Of a DNA stretch of 64,000 bases, positions 30,490 through 41,317 are shown one piece after another. The DNA is from Rebecca billardiae RCC1528 (Eukaryota > Haptophyta): assembly GCA_965240325.2 (NCBI GenBank), contig OZ251244.1, forward strand, positions 1 to 64,000. Direction: 5' to 3'. Under the pieces are notes generated by a model, which saw only the letters and a list, made by a program, of their open reading frames with translations, did no database searches and was not told where the DNA came from. Each line of letters starts with the position of its first letter. Within the stretch, counting starts at the first letter, position 1. The position numbers and the translations under genes were made by a program.

Positions 30490-33248
30490 TCACTTCTTGC
30501 GCCCCTTCGGCGGCGGCGGCGGCGCGGCGGCGGGCGCGGCGACGGCGGCGGGGTCGCGGTACGGCCGCTCCCTCGCCGCCCGCTCGAGCACCTCCGAGAG
30601 CCGCGCCTTCTCCGACGTGAGCGACGCGTCGCGCGGCAGCTGCGCGCGCACGCCCACGAGGTTGGCCACCCAGTTGCGCGCGTCGCCCGTCGGCGAGGGC
30701 AGGCCGTAGCCGTACGGGTCGGGCTTGCCCAGCTCGGCGAGGCCGGCGAGCAGCGCCATCGAGCCGCTGCCCAGCGGCGAGAGCGGCTCGGCCTCCGCCG
30801 CGTCGGCTGGCGGCGCGTCGGCCGGCGGCGCCGCGGCCGCGGGCGCGGCCGCCTGCTGCTGCTGCTGCTGCTGCTGCTGCCGCTGCTGCTGCGCGAGCGC
30901 GCCCGCCCGCGCGGCCTCAAAGTCGGCGCGGAGGCGCTCGTCGCGCATCAGCGCCTGCGGGGGGCGGCGCGGGGTCGGGCGCGGCGCGCGCGTGAGCGCA
31001 CACGCCGCCCGCCGCGGCCCGCTGCGCGCGCGCGCGCGCGCGCGCGCACCTCCCTGCGGCCGTCGCGCAGCGCGAGCAGCGCGCCCGCGCGCGCCACGTC
31101 GCGCGGCAGCGGCGGGTTGGTGGCGGTGCGCACGATCGCCACGTCGGCGGGGGTGACGCCGGGGCGCAGCATGCTGGGCGGCGACGCGGCGGCCAGCCCC
31201 AACGCCGTGCGCTCGCGCGTGTCGTGCGGCCCGTCGTAGTCGTAGTGCCACGACGAGCGCGCGCGCGCCGGCAGCGCGGCCGGCAGCGCGCCGTACTCGA
31301 GCTGCGGCGCGGAGCCCGAGTGGCGGGGCGCGATGGCGGACATGCCCGCCACGCGCGCCGTCGCGTTGGAGAGCGGGTCGGGCGGGGGCCGCGCCTTGGC
31401 CACCGTCGTCCAGCCGCGCGCGCCGCGCTTGCCCGCCTCGGGCACGCCCCCCTTTTGCGCCGCGCGCGCCATGGCGGGCGTGGTGGGCGTGAGGCCCATG
31501 CGGCTCATCTGCGCGGCCGCGTTCAGCAGCTGCGCCCGCACACGGCACGCGCGCGCGCGCGCGCGCACGGGGCGCGGGGCAGGGGCGGGCGGGCCCACGG
31601 TGAGCGCGGGAGCGCGCGCGGGGGCGCGCGCGTGTGCGCGCACCCTCTGCTCGCGGTGCGCCCTGATGGCGGCCTCCAGCAGGTCGGTGGCCTCGCGCTG
31701 CCGGCCCGCGCGCTCGAGCTGGCGCATGCGCAGCTCGAGGGACCCGTCGATCGGCGGGGGCGGCGCGGCCGGCAGCGGCGAGACGAGCACGCTCGGCTTC
31801 TGCTCGAGCGGCAGCGGGCGGCCGCCGCGCGGGTCTGCGCGCAGCGCGAGCACGGACGCGGCGGCGAACGCGCTCGCGCGCGCGCTCAGCCCGCCCTCGC
31901 TCGAGGGCGGGCGCTGCGAGCCCCCGCCAAAGCCGTGCGCGCCGCCGGGCCCGGCGCGCGCGCGCCGGCCGGGCGAGCCCTTGGCGGGCGAGCGCGGGCC
32001 CGAGGGCGAGCCCTTCGCGCCGGGCGAGCGCGGGCCTGCGGCCGCGCCCTTGGCTGGGGGCACGAGCACGGTGCGAGGCGCCGCGCGCCCCGCCGCCGCC
32101 GCCGCCGCGCGCGCGGCGCTCTCCGCCGAGCCGTACCCGTGCGTGCCGTGCGTGCCGTGCGTGCTCGCCGTGGCGCCCGAGAGCGCAGAGAGGCGCGACG
32201 CCTCCGCGCCCAGCACGCTGCCCTCCGCCACCGGCCGCGCGTGCAGGTAGCCGCTGCCCGCGGGCCAGCGCACGTCCGCCGTGCGGCGCGCGTACGCGGC
32301 TGTGGTGACGAGCAGCACGCCGCTCTCAGCACCGCTCTCAGCACCCTCCCAGCCAACGCCGGACACGCGGGGCGCACCCGCGGGCGCGGAGGCGGCGGGC
32401 GCGGGCGCGGGCGCGTCGGCCGGCTCCTCGCCCTCGCCCGCCTCGCCGCCCGCCCCTTCGACGCTCGGCGGCCGCGGCGCCGCCGCCGCGGCGGCGGCCT
32501 CCGCCGCCGCCTCCGCCTCGTCCGCGCGCGCGCGCGCGGCCGCCTCGGCGGCCTCGCGCGCGTACTCGGCGGCCTCGCGCGCGCCGCGCGCGCCCACCGT
32601 CTCCTCCACGCGAGGCGGCTGCTTGTGCGCCTGCAGGTACGGGAAGTGCGCGTACGGCTGCAGCAGCGCGCCCACGGTCGGGTCGGGCAGCTCGGCCGAG
32701 CCCGCGTCGTACTGCGAGGCGCGCGCGCGCACGGCGCGCTCCCACCGCTCGCGCTCGACGAGGTGCTCGGCGTTCGCGCGCTCCCACCGCCGCGCGTACT
32801 CCGCCGCGCCGAAGCCCAGCGCGTCCACCGCCGCGGGCTGCGTCTGCGCGCACGCCAGCAGCGCGTGCGCCGCGCGCGCGTGCCCGCACATGGCCGCGTA
32901 CATGAGCGCGGTGCGGCCGACGGCGCAGCGCGCCTCCGCCGCGGGCGCGGAGCTGGCGAGCAGCGCCTCCACCAGCGCCGCGTCGCCCTGCGCCGCGGCC
33001 ACGTGGATCGGCGCGACGCTCGCGCCGGGCACGAGGTGCGCGGGGTCTGCGCCCCGCAGCAGCGCCACCTTGGCCGCCTTGAGCTGGCAGCCGAGCACGG
33101 CGGCGCCGAGCGCGGCCGCCGCGGCGTCGGGCGCCTCGTCCAGCGCGGCGACGAGGTCGGGCAGCCGCCCGCCCGTCGCCGCGAGCACCGCGCGCTCCTG
33201 CGCGCCGCGCGGCACCGCGCGGGCGGGCGGCGGCACGGTCGCGGCCAT
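30490..33248 (-). CDS. Ankyrin-repeat protein with poly-Gln C-terminus, ~849 aa
   Basis: The model has three exons: 33248-31644, 31529-31050 and 30954-30490. Introns are 31643-31530 (114 nt, AGG/GTGCGC to GGCGCAG) and 31049-30955 (95 nt, GAG/GTGCGC to CCCGCAG); the second changes reading frame, which supports splicing. Two ankyrin repeats are clear near residues 60-140 (APIHVAAAQGDAALVEALL and RTALMYAAMCGHARAAHAL). A charged Ala/Glu helix, SP-rich repeats (GPRSPGAKGSPSGPRSPAKG) and a Q-rich segment follow, and the protein ends PPPPPKGRKK. Start 33248 (ATCATGG) is preferred over an in-frame ATG at 33314. It shares a 188-bp divergent interval with the gene at 33437. Ankyrin repeats suggest protein binding; no specific role is visible. 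Confidence 0.68.
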
Positions 33249-33436
33249 GATGCCTGCGTGCAGGCTCTTGCAAACAAGCTGTGTGCCTGTGTCTCCTCCC
33301 CCGCCAGGCGTCAAGAGCGCCTGTAACAGCCGGCGGAAGCCATCGCCGGGCGCGGGCCGGGCTGTGCTGCACGAATCGAAATCGGCCGTGGGCCTGGTAA
33401 CGACACGGCGGGGAGAGGGCGCACGCTGCGCTCGCC

Positions 33437-34233
33437 ATGTCGGAGATGTGGAGCCGCGGCACGGGGCAGGGCATCGGGCTGTCCGGGCACAAGAACACGT
33501 ACTCGGGGCAGGCGACCCTCATCGACAACTGGACGGAGGAGCTCTACGGCGTGCAGCTCGCCGCCAACTGGGATGTACGCGGCCGCGCGCACGGCGCGCG
33601 GGGCTGCGCGCGCGCGCGCGTGGCCGCGCGCTCACCCCGCGACGGCGGCGCGCGCGCCGCCTCCGCGCCGCGCAGCCGCAGCACGTCTCGCACCACTCGA
33701 CCGAGTCGGCCGAGTACGTCGCGCCGCCGCTCGAGTCGTTCGAGCGCGGGCACGCGCCCGCCACCGGCATGAGCGCGGAGGCGCTCTTCCGGCACGGCGT
33801 GCCCGCCGACCCGGAGCGCTACTTTGGCGGGGTGTCCGAGCTCGCGTTCACGGACCCGGGGAACCGCGTGCTCGGGTACAAGTCGGTGCCGCGCGTGGGC
33901 AAGCTCCTCTGGGCGGGCTCGAAGCACAACGACAAGACGGTGCCCGCCGCCAAGCAGGACGCGCCGCGCTCGCTGCTGAGCAAGAAGCGGCAGGAGTGGG
34001 AGCAGACGCGCGCCGTACCCGCGCCGCCGCTCGTCGGCGCCGACGGCACCGAGACGCAGACGCTGATGGCGACGCTCACCGCCGACCCGGCGTCCACGCT
34101 CGCCCTCTCGCGCACGACGGTGCCGGCGGGCGGCAACCCGCCCGCGCAGCACCCAAACTTTGGGCGCACGCGCGGCGTGGCCGACGACGCGGCCGCGTCG
34201 CGCAACGCCGCGACGATGTGGCTCCGATCGTAG
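33437..34233 (+). CDS. Small conserved-looking protein, possible axonemal microtubule inner protein, 231 aa
   Basis: Two exons, 33437-33574 and 33676-34233, are joined across a 101-nt intron (GAT/GTACGC to CGCGCAG) in phase 0; the exon frames differ, so the intron is required. The N-terminus reads SGHKNTYSGQATLIDNWTEE. A hydrophobic-I-x-N-W-x-E-E motif near an N-terminus recalls small ciliary microtubule inner proteins such as CFAP107, and the downstream half (PERYFGGVSELAF, LGYKSVPRVGKLLW) is also free of low complexity. That resemblance is from memory and weak. A CFAP45 gene lies 9 kb away, which fits a flagellated cell but is not evidence of linkage. The gene is certain to be coding by composition and splice logic; the function is tentative. 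Confidence 0.6.
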
Positions 34234-34407
34234 CTCGGCGGCTGCGCGGCGGTGCTGTGCGGGGGACGCCCCAGCTAGGGCCCCTCCCCGACGATCCGAG
34301 CCATGCATCGGAGTGGCTGACACTGCCTGCGCAGCTCGTCAGCATCATGTACTCCACTCGGTGTCAGTCAGTCAGTAGACAGTCACCGGAGTCAGACGGA
34401 TGGGCTG

Positions 34408-36255
34408 ATGACGTTCGTCAGTTGGCGCCGCTCGTCATCAAGCGCTGGCTCCCCAGCAGTGGCAGCGCCGAATCGTGAGAGCCGCGCGCTTAGGAGGGCG
34501 CCGCAACGCGCCGGCCTTGTGCTTGGCTCCCACGCGCGCACCCGCCGCCGAATGCGGCTGCCGCCGACGCCGCGCTGGGGCAGCGCGTCGTGGCGCGGGG
34601 CCAGCGGCTCGGCGGCGTCGTTCGCCACCGCCGGCCCCTCCGCCGCCGACGAGCGCGCCGAGCCGCCGCGCGCCGCGCGCGCGGCGACCGACTCGGACGC
34701 GGTGCGGCTGCTGCGCGTCGGCGGCGCCGTCACGGTCGTGTCCAAGGCGCCGATGCGCGAGCAGCACGCCTTCGTCGCGCGGGTGTACGGGATGTGCACC
34801 GCGCTCGCCGTCGTCGTGCTCGCCGTCTTCTGGGCGCTCCGCGCCGCGCTGTACGCCGAGCCCGGTCCGGGCGCTCTGCTCGAGGGCGCGGCCGACGCCG
34901 TGTGCGAGGACGCGTCGCTCTGGCTGGCGTTCGCGCTGGTGATGGGCGTGGCGTGCTACCAGCGGTTCTGGCTGCTGCGCGCCCACGAGATCCCGCCGCC
35001 GCCGCCGCCGCCGCTCGCGCCGCCGCCGCCGCCGCCGCCGCCCGCCGCCGCGGCGGCCTCGGCGCGCGGCGGCGGCGGCTGGCGTTCGCCGCGCACCGGC
35101 GGCGGCAGCGCGCCCAAGAGCCAGCCGGCGGCGGCGCGCGCGCCGCCGCCGCCGTTCGCCGCGCCCGCGCGGCACGCGATCGTGCCGCACGGCCCGCTGG
35201 TGCTCGCGTTCTGGGCGTTCGTCGCGAGCGGCGTGTGGAGCATGGCGTGGTTCCCGTGCGTGGTGACGCGCCCCTTCTTCCTGATGGCCGTGCACGGCAC
35301 GGTCGCGGCCGCGCTCGCCTACGGCGCGGTGGCCGCGGCCGCGCTGTGCCGCGTCGACCTGTGCACCGCGCACTCGGCGGCGCAGCTGTACGGCTCGCTC
35401 GCGGCGATCCTCGCGCTCGCGTACCTCTCGTGCGCCGTGGGCGAGGGCGGGCGCGTGCGCGTGCCGCCCGACGTGCTGCTGGGCGCGATGGGCATGGGCG
35501 CCTTCTACTGGGCGGTGGTGCTCTCCATGTCCAGCGTCGTGCACCTGCTGCCCGCCGACGCGTACGTGCTCGCCTTCACGCTCGTCGTCGCGGACGCGTT
35601 CCTGCTCAACGCGTGCGCGTGGGCGTGGGCGCGCGCGCGCCGCGCGTGCGGCCACCCCGGGCCGCACACGCTCGCCGCGCGCCGCGCGCTCGCCGCCGCG
35701 GTCGGCGGGCGCGACGGCGGCGCGTTTGACCGGCGGCACACGGCCGCGAGCGTGACGACGCCGCACGCCGCGCACGCCGCGCGCCGCGCCGCGCTGCTCG
35801 CCGCGGCGGAGGAGGCGGACGACGACGTGTACTGGCCGACGCTCGACCTCGCGCAGCTCGCCGCGGCCAACGTCGGCGGGCGCGCCGCCGCGACGCGCGC
35901 GCTCAAGGCGGGCGTTGCAGACGCGCAGCAGCAGCAGCACGAGGCGGCGCGCTCCGAGGCGGGCGCGCCCTCCGCGCCCGCGGGGCCGCGCGCGCCCTCG
36001 GTCGTCCGCTTCGCCTCCGAGCCCGCGCAGCACCGCGCGCCGCGCGCGCGCTTCCGCGTGCCGCTGCTCGCGCGCATGCGCAGCGGCGGCGCGTGCGACG
36101 GCAGCGCGGCGCGCGCCGCCACGCCCGGCGCCCAGCCCGCCTCGGCGGGCAGCAGGCGAGCGCGCTCGCCCAAGCGCGGCGGCGCGGGCGCCGCGCCGCC
36201 GCCGCCGGGCGGCGCGGCGGCGCAGAGCAAGTACACGCCGCGCGACATCGTCTGA
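34408..36255 (+). CDS. Seven-transmembrane protein, possibly Bax-inhibitor-1/TMBIM-like, 615 aa
   Basis: A single frame runs to 36255. Hydrophobic segments lie near residues 129-148, 170-190, 265-285, 293-312, 325-342, 355-378 and 383-402, giving seven helices. The segment before the first helix, MREQHAFVARVYGM, resembles the R-x-x-F-I-R-K-V-Y entry of TMBIM/LFG proteins, and the helix count fits, but the conserved C-terminal TMBIM pattern is not obvious. A poly-Pro/Ala loop separates helices 2 and 3 and a long SP-rich tail follows helix 7. Start 34408 is the first ATG; 34552 (RRRM/RLPP) is an equally good start that would give 567 residues. A role in organelle or ER membrane calcium/cell-death control would be inference only. 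Confidence 0.6.
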   Translation: MTFVSWRRSSSSAGSPAVAAPNRESRALRRAPQRAGLVLGSHARTRRRMRLPPTPRWGSASWRGASGSAASFATAGPSAADERAEPPRAARAATDSDAVRLLRVGGAVTVVSKAPMREQHAFVARVYGMCTALAVVVLAVFWALRAALYAEPGPGALLEGAADAVCEDASLWLAFALVMGVACYQRFWLLRAHEIPPPPPPPLAPPPPPPPPAAAAASARGGGGWRSPRTGGGSAPKSQPAAARAPPPPFAAPARHAIVPHGPLVLAFWAFVASGVWSMAWFPCVVTRPFFLMAVHGTVAAALAYGAVAAAALCRVDLCTAHSAAQLYGSLAAILALAYLSCAVGEGGRVRVPPDVLLGAMGMGAFYWAVVLSMSSVVHLLPADAYVLAFTLVVADAFLLNACAWAWARARRACGHPGPHTLAARRALAAAVGGRDGGAFDRRHTAASVTTPHAAHAARRAALLAAAEEADDDVYWPTLDLAQLAAANVGGRAAATRALKAGVADAQQQQHEAARSEAGAPSAPAGPRAPSVVRFASEPAQHRAPRARFRVPLLARMRSGGACDGSAARAATPGAQPASAGSRRARSPKRGGAGAAPPPPGGAAAQSKYTPRDIV

Positions 36256-36918
<663 letters not shown>

Positions 36919-37938
36919 TCAGCGCGGCGCGGCGGCGGCATCCGCGCCGCCGGCGGGCGGCGGCGCGGGTGCCGCGCGCTCCAGCTCCAGCTCCTGCTTG
37001 GCGCGCCGGCCACGCGCCTTCTTGGGCCCGCGCACGCCCGCCGAGCCCAGCAGGGGCGGCGCGGGCCCCGCCGCGCCGAAGACGGCGGCGGCGCAGCGCT
37101 TGTCCGGGTGCAGCGAGCGCGGCCGGCCGACGAGCAGCGGCGACACCTCCTCGTTCGGCACGAAGATCTGCGGCTTGCGCCGCGCGACGAGCGCGGCCGC
37201 GACGCGCGCAATGTTGCGCGCGTCGTCGATGCCCGAGTGCGGCCGCCCCTCGTACCGCAGCCCGAGCTTGGCGAGCTGGCGCTTGAGCGACATGCCGCGC
37301 GGCCCGCGCAGCTTGTACGCCTTGCAGAACGCCTTGCGCACGTTCACGTACGTGCGCAGGTACGCGGGCTGCGCGATCCGCTTGCGCGCGCACTCGGCGG
37401 CGGTGAAGTGGCACAGGTCCCACGGGCCGTCCGTGCACAGCGCGAACCGCGCGGCGGGCGAGCCGTCGGGCGCGAGGTAGCCGCGCTCGACGAGCCACGC
37501 GTCGAACTCGGCGAGCACCACGTCGAGCGGCTGCGCCGCGTCCACCTCCGCCTGCGTGATCCCCGTCAGCTCGGTGCAGAAGCGCGAGAGCGTGCCGTTC
37601 TCAGTCGGCCGCACGATGCGGCGGAACTCGGCCACGACGGAGCAGCTGCGCACGTCGAGCGCGACGACGGGCCACTCGATGATCTCGTGCGGCGCCTCCT
37701 GCTGCGGGCTGTCGCACGTCGCCTCGATGTCCAGCACGAGCAGCGCCTCGAGCGCGTGCGCGGGCAGCCAGTCGCGCGGCGCCGCCGCCGCCGGCTCGCG
37801 CGGCGCGACCGACGCGAGCGCGCGCGCGCGCACGGCCGCGGGGCGCAGCGGCCGGCCGCGCAGCCCGCCGATGGCCGGCGCGACGAGCACCGCGAGCGAG
37901 GCCGAGAGCCCGAGCAGCGGCGCGCGCCGGCCGCGCAT
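36919..37938 (-). CDS. ERI1-type 3'-5' exoribonuclease (DEDDh), 339 aa
   Basis: The protein has all DEDDh exonuclease motifs in ERI1-family form: VLDIEATCD (Asp70, Glu72), HEIIEWPVVALD, FCTELTGITQAEVD, CTDGPWDLCHF (Asp174) and RPHSGIDDARNIARVA (His233, Asp238). These residues bind two metal ions and cleave RNA 3' ends. ERI1/ERI3 relatives trim structured RNAs such as 5.8S rRNA or histone mRNA ends and degrade siRNA. There is no SAP domain. The first 45 residues (LLGLSASLAVLVAPA plus an Arg/Ala stretch) look like a signal or bipartite organelle-targeting sequence, so import into mitochondrion or plastid is possible. The C-terminus is a basic, disordered tail. It is transcribed divergently from TRAPPC4 across a 208-bp gap. 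Family assignment is firm; substrate and location are not known. Confidence 0.88.
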   Translation of the reverse strand: MRGRRAPLLGLSASLAVLVAPAIGGLRGRPLRPAAVRARALASVAPREPAAAAPRDWLPAHALEALLVLDIEATCDSPQQEAPHEIIEWPVVALDVRSCSVVAEFRRIVRPTENGTLSRFCTELTGITQAEVDAAQPLDVVLAEFDAWLVERGYLAPDGSPAARFALCTDGPWDLCHFTAAECARKRIAQPAYLRTYVNVRKAFCKAYKLRGPRGMSLKRQLAKLGLRYEGRPHSGIDDARNIARVAAALVARRKPQIFVPNEEVSPLLVGRPRSLHPDKRCAAAVFGAAGPAPPLLGSAGVRGPKKARGRRAKQELELERAAPAPPPAGGADAAAAPR

Positions 37939-38146
37939 CGATCGGCAGCGCGCCGCAGCGTCGTCGGGCTCGGCCGCGCCTTGGCCGCCGCGCGTACAGC
38001 GTCTTGTACAAAGTCACTACTGGCTCGAAAAGACGTGGACGCGCGGCCGCCATCGTGCGCCCAACACTCCCGTCAGGCGGGGCGCTGGCGACGGCTGGCT
38101 GTCGAGGCGCCGTGCTGCGCGGCTGGCCGCGGCGGGCGGACGCCCC

Positions 38147-38750
38147 ATGAGCGGCGGGCGCATCCTCTCGCTGTACATCAACAACAAGTCGGGCGGCCTC
38201 ATCTACCAGCGCGTGCGCGCACCGCCCGAGGCCGCGGCGCGCGCACGCACGCGTGCGCCGCCTTGACAAGGGCGGCCGGCGCCTCCTGCGCGCGCGCGCA
38301 CAGAACTTCTCGCCGCGAGCCGCCGAGCTGCGCGACAATGACCAGATGATGGTATCGTCCACGTTCAACTCGATCACGCTCATCCTCCAGGAGCTCTGCC
38401 CCGCCAAGGGCTCGCGCCCCATGCGCGTGCTCGAGGCGTCCGGCTTCACGCTCGCCACGCACGACACGCTCACCGGACTCAAGCTCTTCATGCTCGCCGA
38501 GCCCGGCACGCAGGGTGCGCCGCGCCGCCGCGCCGCCGCCGTGCACCGCCCACCGCGCGCGCCGCGCCCACGCCCCGCCTGCCCTCCCCCCTGCGCCCCC
38601 TGCCCAGGGCTGGAGCTGCTGCTGCGCGCCATCTTCTCGCTGTACTGCGACTACGCGCTCAAGAGCCCCTTCTACGAGCTCGACATGCCCGTGCACTGCG
38701 ACAAGTTCGACGAGCGGCTCACCAAGCTCATCGCCGACTTCCAGCGCTGA
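38147..38750 (+). CDS. TRAPPC4: TRAPP complex subunit 4 (Trs23), 139 aa
   Basis: Exons 38147-38212, 38304-38514 and 38608-38750 are joined by introns 38213-38303 and 38515-38607 (both GTGCGC donors, CAG acceptors). The product begins with ILSLYINNKSGGLIYQR, has the central helix QMMVSSTFNSITLILQEL and ends LKSPFYELDMPVHCDKFDE, matching TRAPPC4/Trs23 along its whole length. The family forms a longin-like subunit of the TRAPP tethering complex, which activates Rab1/Rab11-type GTPases in ER-Golgi and Golgi traffic. At about 139 residues it lacks the PDZ-like insert of animal TRAPPC4 and matches the short plant form. It is head-to-head with the ERI1-type exonuclease gene. Confidence 0.9.
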
Positions 38751-39003
38751 GCCGCATGCGGGCCGGCGGCTCTCGGTAGCCGGATGCTGATGGCCCGGCC
38801 TGCGTCGCCGCCCGACCAGGGAGATGAGGTAGAGTGATCAAGTGATGAGCCGCGGGCAGCTGCCCCCCGGAACGGGCGCGGCTGGTGTCAATATAATATA
38901 GACGCGCTACTGATGTCGCGTCTCCGACACTCTGCGCCACGACCGCGTGACGAGTGACTCTCACTACTGATTGACCCGCCCCGGCCGCAGTCAAGCCGCC
39001 CAG

Positions 39004-41263
39004 TCAGTCAGCCGCCGCGCGACGCCGCGCCCGGCCGCCGCCGCCGCCGCCACCGCCGGCGGCGGCCGCGCCACCGCCGCCGGCGGCGGCCGCGCCGCCT
39101 CCGCCGCCGTCGTCGTCGGCGCCGATGACGCCGCCGCCCGCGCGCATCCACGCCAGCACCGCCTCGTCGCTGCCCGCCGTGCCCGCGCGCGAGGCGCGGC
39201 GGCCGGCGCCGGGCGCGTCGGTGCTGGGCGCGCGCTCGGAGGTCGCGCTGCTCGAGGGCGGCGTCGCGCCCGTGCCGGCGAGCGGCAGCGCGGGCGCGCC
39301 GCCCACGACGCTCCGGCGGCCGGCGGGCGAGCCGGCGGCGGCGGCGGCGGCGGGCGGCGGGCGGCCGCGCGCGCCGTCCGCCGCGCCGTCGGGCGGCGCG
39401 TCGCGCGCGCGCGGCCGCGCGAACTGCTCGCCCTTGGAGTGCGCCGAGTGCGCGAGCGCGAGCGTCTCCACGTGCGCCTTGCGCCGCGCGCGCTCGAGGT
39501 GGCGCAGCGCGACGCGCGTGCCGCTCGGGAGCGCGGCGAGCGCGGCGGCGGCGGCGGCGGCGGCGGCCGCGCCGCTGTCCTGCTCCGCGCGCGCGCGCTC
39601 GGCGAGCACGCTCGCGGCGGCGCTCGGCGGCGCGTTGGCCGCCGCGGCGAGCTGCGCGGCGTACGCCGCGTTCGCCTCCTTGAGCCTGCGCTCGACGCGC
39701 TGCTGCAGCGACGTGGCGGCCGAGAGGCGCATCGACGAGGGCGCGCGCGCCATCAGCGCCGCCTGCTGCATCGCAGAGTCCACCGCGCCGCCGTCCGCAC
39801 ACGCGGCGGCGGTGATCGCGGCGGCGGCGGCCGAGCGCGAGGGCGAGGGCGGCGCCGCCGGGTTGGCGGCGGAGGGCAGCGCCTGCGCGGGCGTGTACAG
39901 GTGCTCAAGCACCGCGCGCGTCTGGCGCTCCGCCATCGCCGCGTCCAACGCCTGCCGGGGAAGCGCGCGCGCGCGCGCAGCCGCCGGGCGCGCAGCGCGC
40001 GGCCGCGTCCGTGAGCGCGGCGCAGCCGAGGGCGCGCGGGAGGGAGGGCGCAGGGCGCGCACCAGCTTGCGCTCCGCCTTGGTCGCGAGCGGCGTGGTGG
40101 GCATGAGCCAGCTGTCGAGCGAGGCGCCGCCGCCGCCGCTGCCGCCGCTGCCGCCGCTGCCGCCGCTCCGCGCCGCCTCGTCCGCGTCACTGCCGTCGCC
40201 GTCGCCGTCGTCCGCGCCGTCGTCCGCGCGCGGCACCTTCACGCTCAGGCTGCGGCGCAGCGTGGCGCCCGGCGGGGCGAGCGAGGGCGTGCGGGGCAGC
40301 GCGGCCGAGCGGCGCGCCGCCAGCGCCTCGGCCACCGTGCCCGCGGGCTGCGCGCCCTCCGCCGCCGACCCCTCCGCCGCCGAGCGCGGCGAGGGCTGCG
40401 GCGACGGCTTGGGCGAGCGCGCCGCGCGCCACGACTGGGCGCGCGCGCGGATCGAGGCGGCGCGCTTGAAGGAGGCGGCGCGCGAGCCCGCGCGCGAGCC
40501 GGCGGGGGTCTCGTCGACGTCGGCGCGGCTGATGCCGAGCAGGTCGGTGGGCAGCAGCCCGGCCGCGCGCATGAACGCGGGCAGCTGCCCCGCGGGCACC
40601 GCCAGCAGCTCCACGCCCTCGCCGCCACCGCCCGGCAGCGCCACGGCCGTGTGGTCGTGCGGCCGGTGGGTGAGGCAGCCGCGCGCGCCCACGTACTCGG
40701 AGGCGCCCTCGAGCAGCGCGGCGCGCGGGGGCTCGGCGGCGCCGTCGGGCGGCGGCTGCTGCGCCTGCTGCGCCTGCTGCCGCTCGGGCGGCGGCGGCGC
40801 GTGCACGCGCGTCACGCCCAGCTCGACGATCGGCGTCGCGCCGCCGCCGCCGCCGCCGCCGCCCACGGTCGCAAACGTGCGCACCGCGCCGCGCAGCAGC
40901 ACGAAGAGCGCGGCGGCGGGCGCGCCCTGCTCGTACAGCCGGATGCCCGGCGGCACGGAGTGCCACTCGCCCAGCAGCGCCGCGCGCAGCACCGCCCTCG
41001 GCTCCGCGTGCGCCATGCTCGGCAGCAGCGCCAGCATGGCCGCCTTGGCCTGCGCGCTCGGCCGCCCTGCCAGCACCGCCTCCTCGACCAGCCAGCCCCA
41101 GGGGGCGGAGGCCAGCGCGCGGCGGGAGAGCGTGAGGACGAGGCACGGCTGCGCGGCGCACACGCTGTCCTCGTACACGTGCGGCATCTCCGCGCTCGGC
41201 GGCGGCAGCAGCGCGCGCTCGCCGTACGCGTCGCCGCTGCGCAGCGTGCGCTGCCGCGGCCGC

Positions 41264-41317
<54 letters not shown>

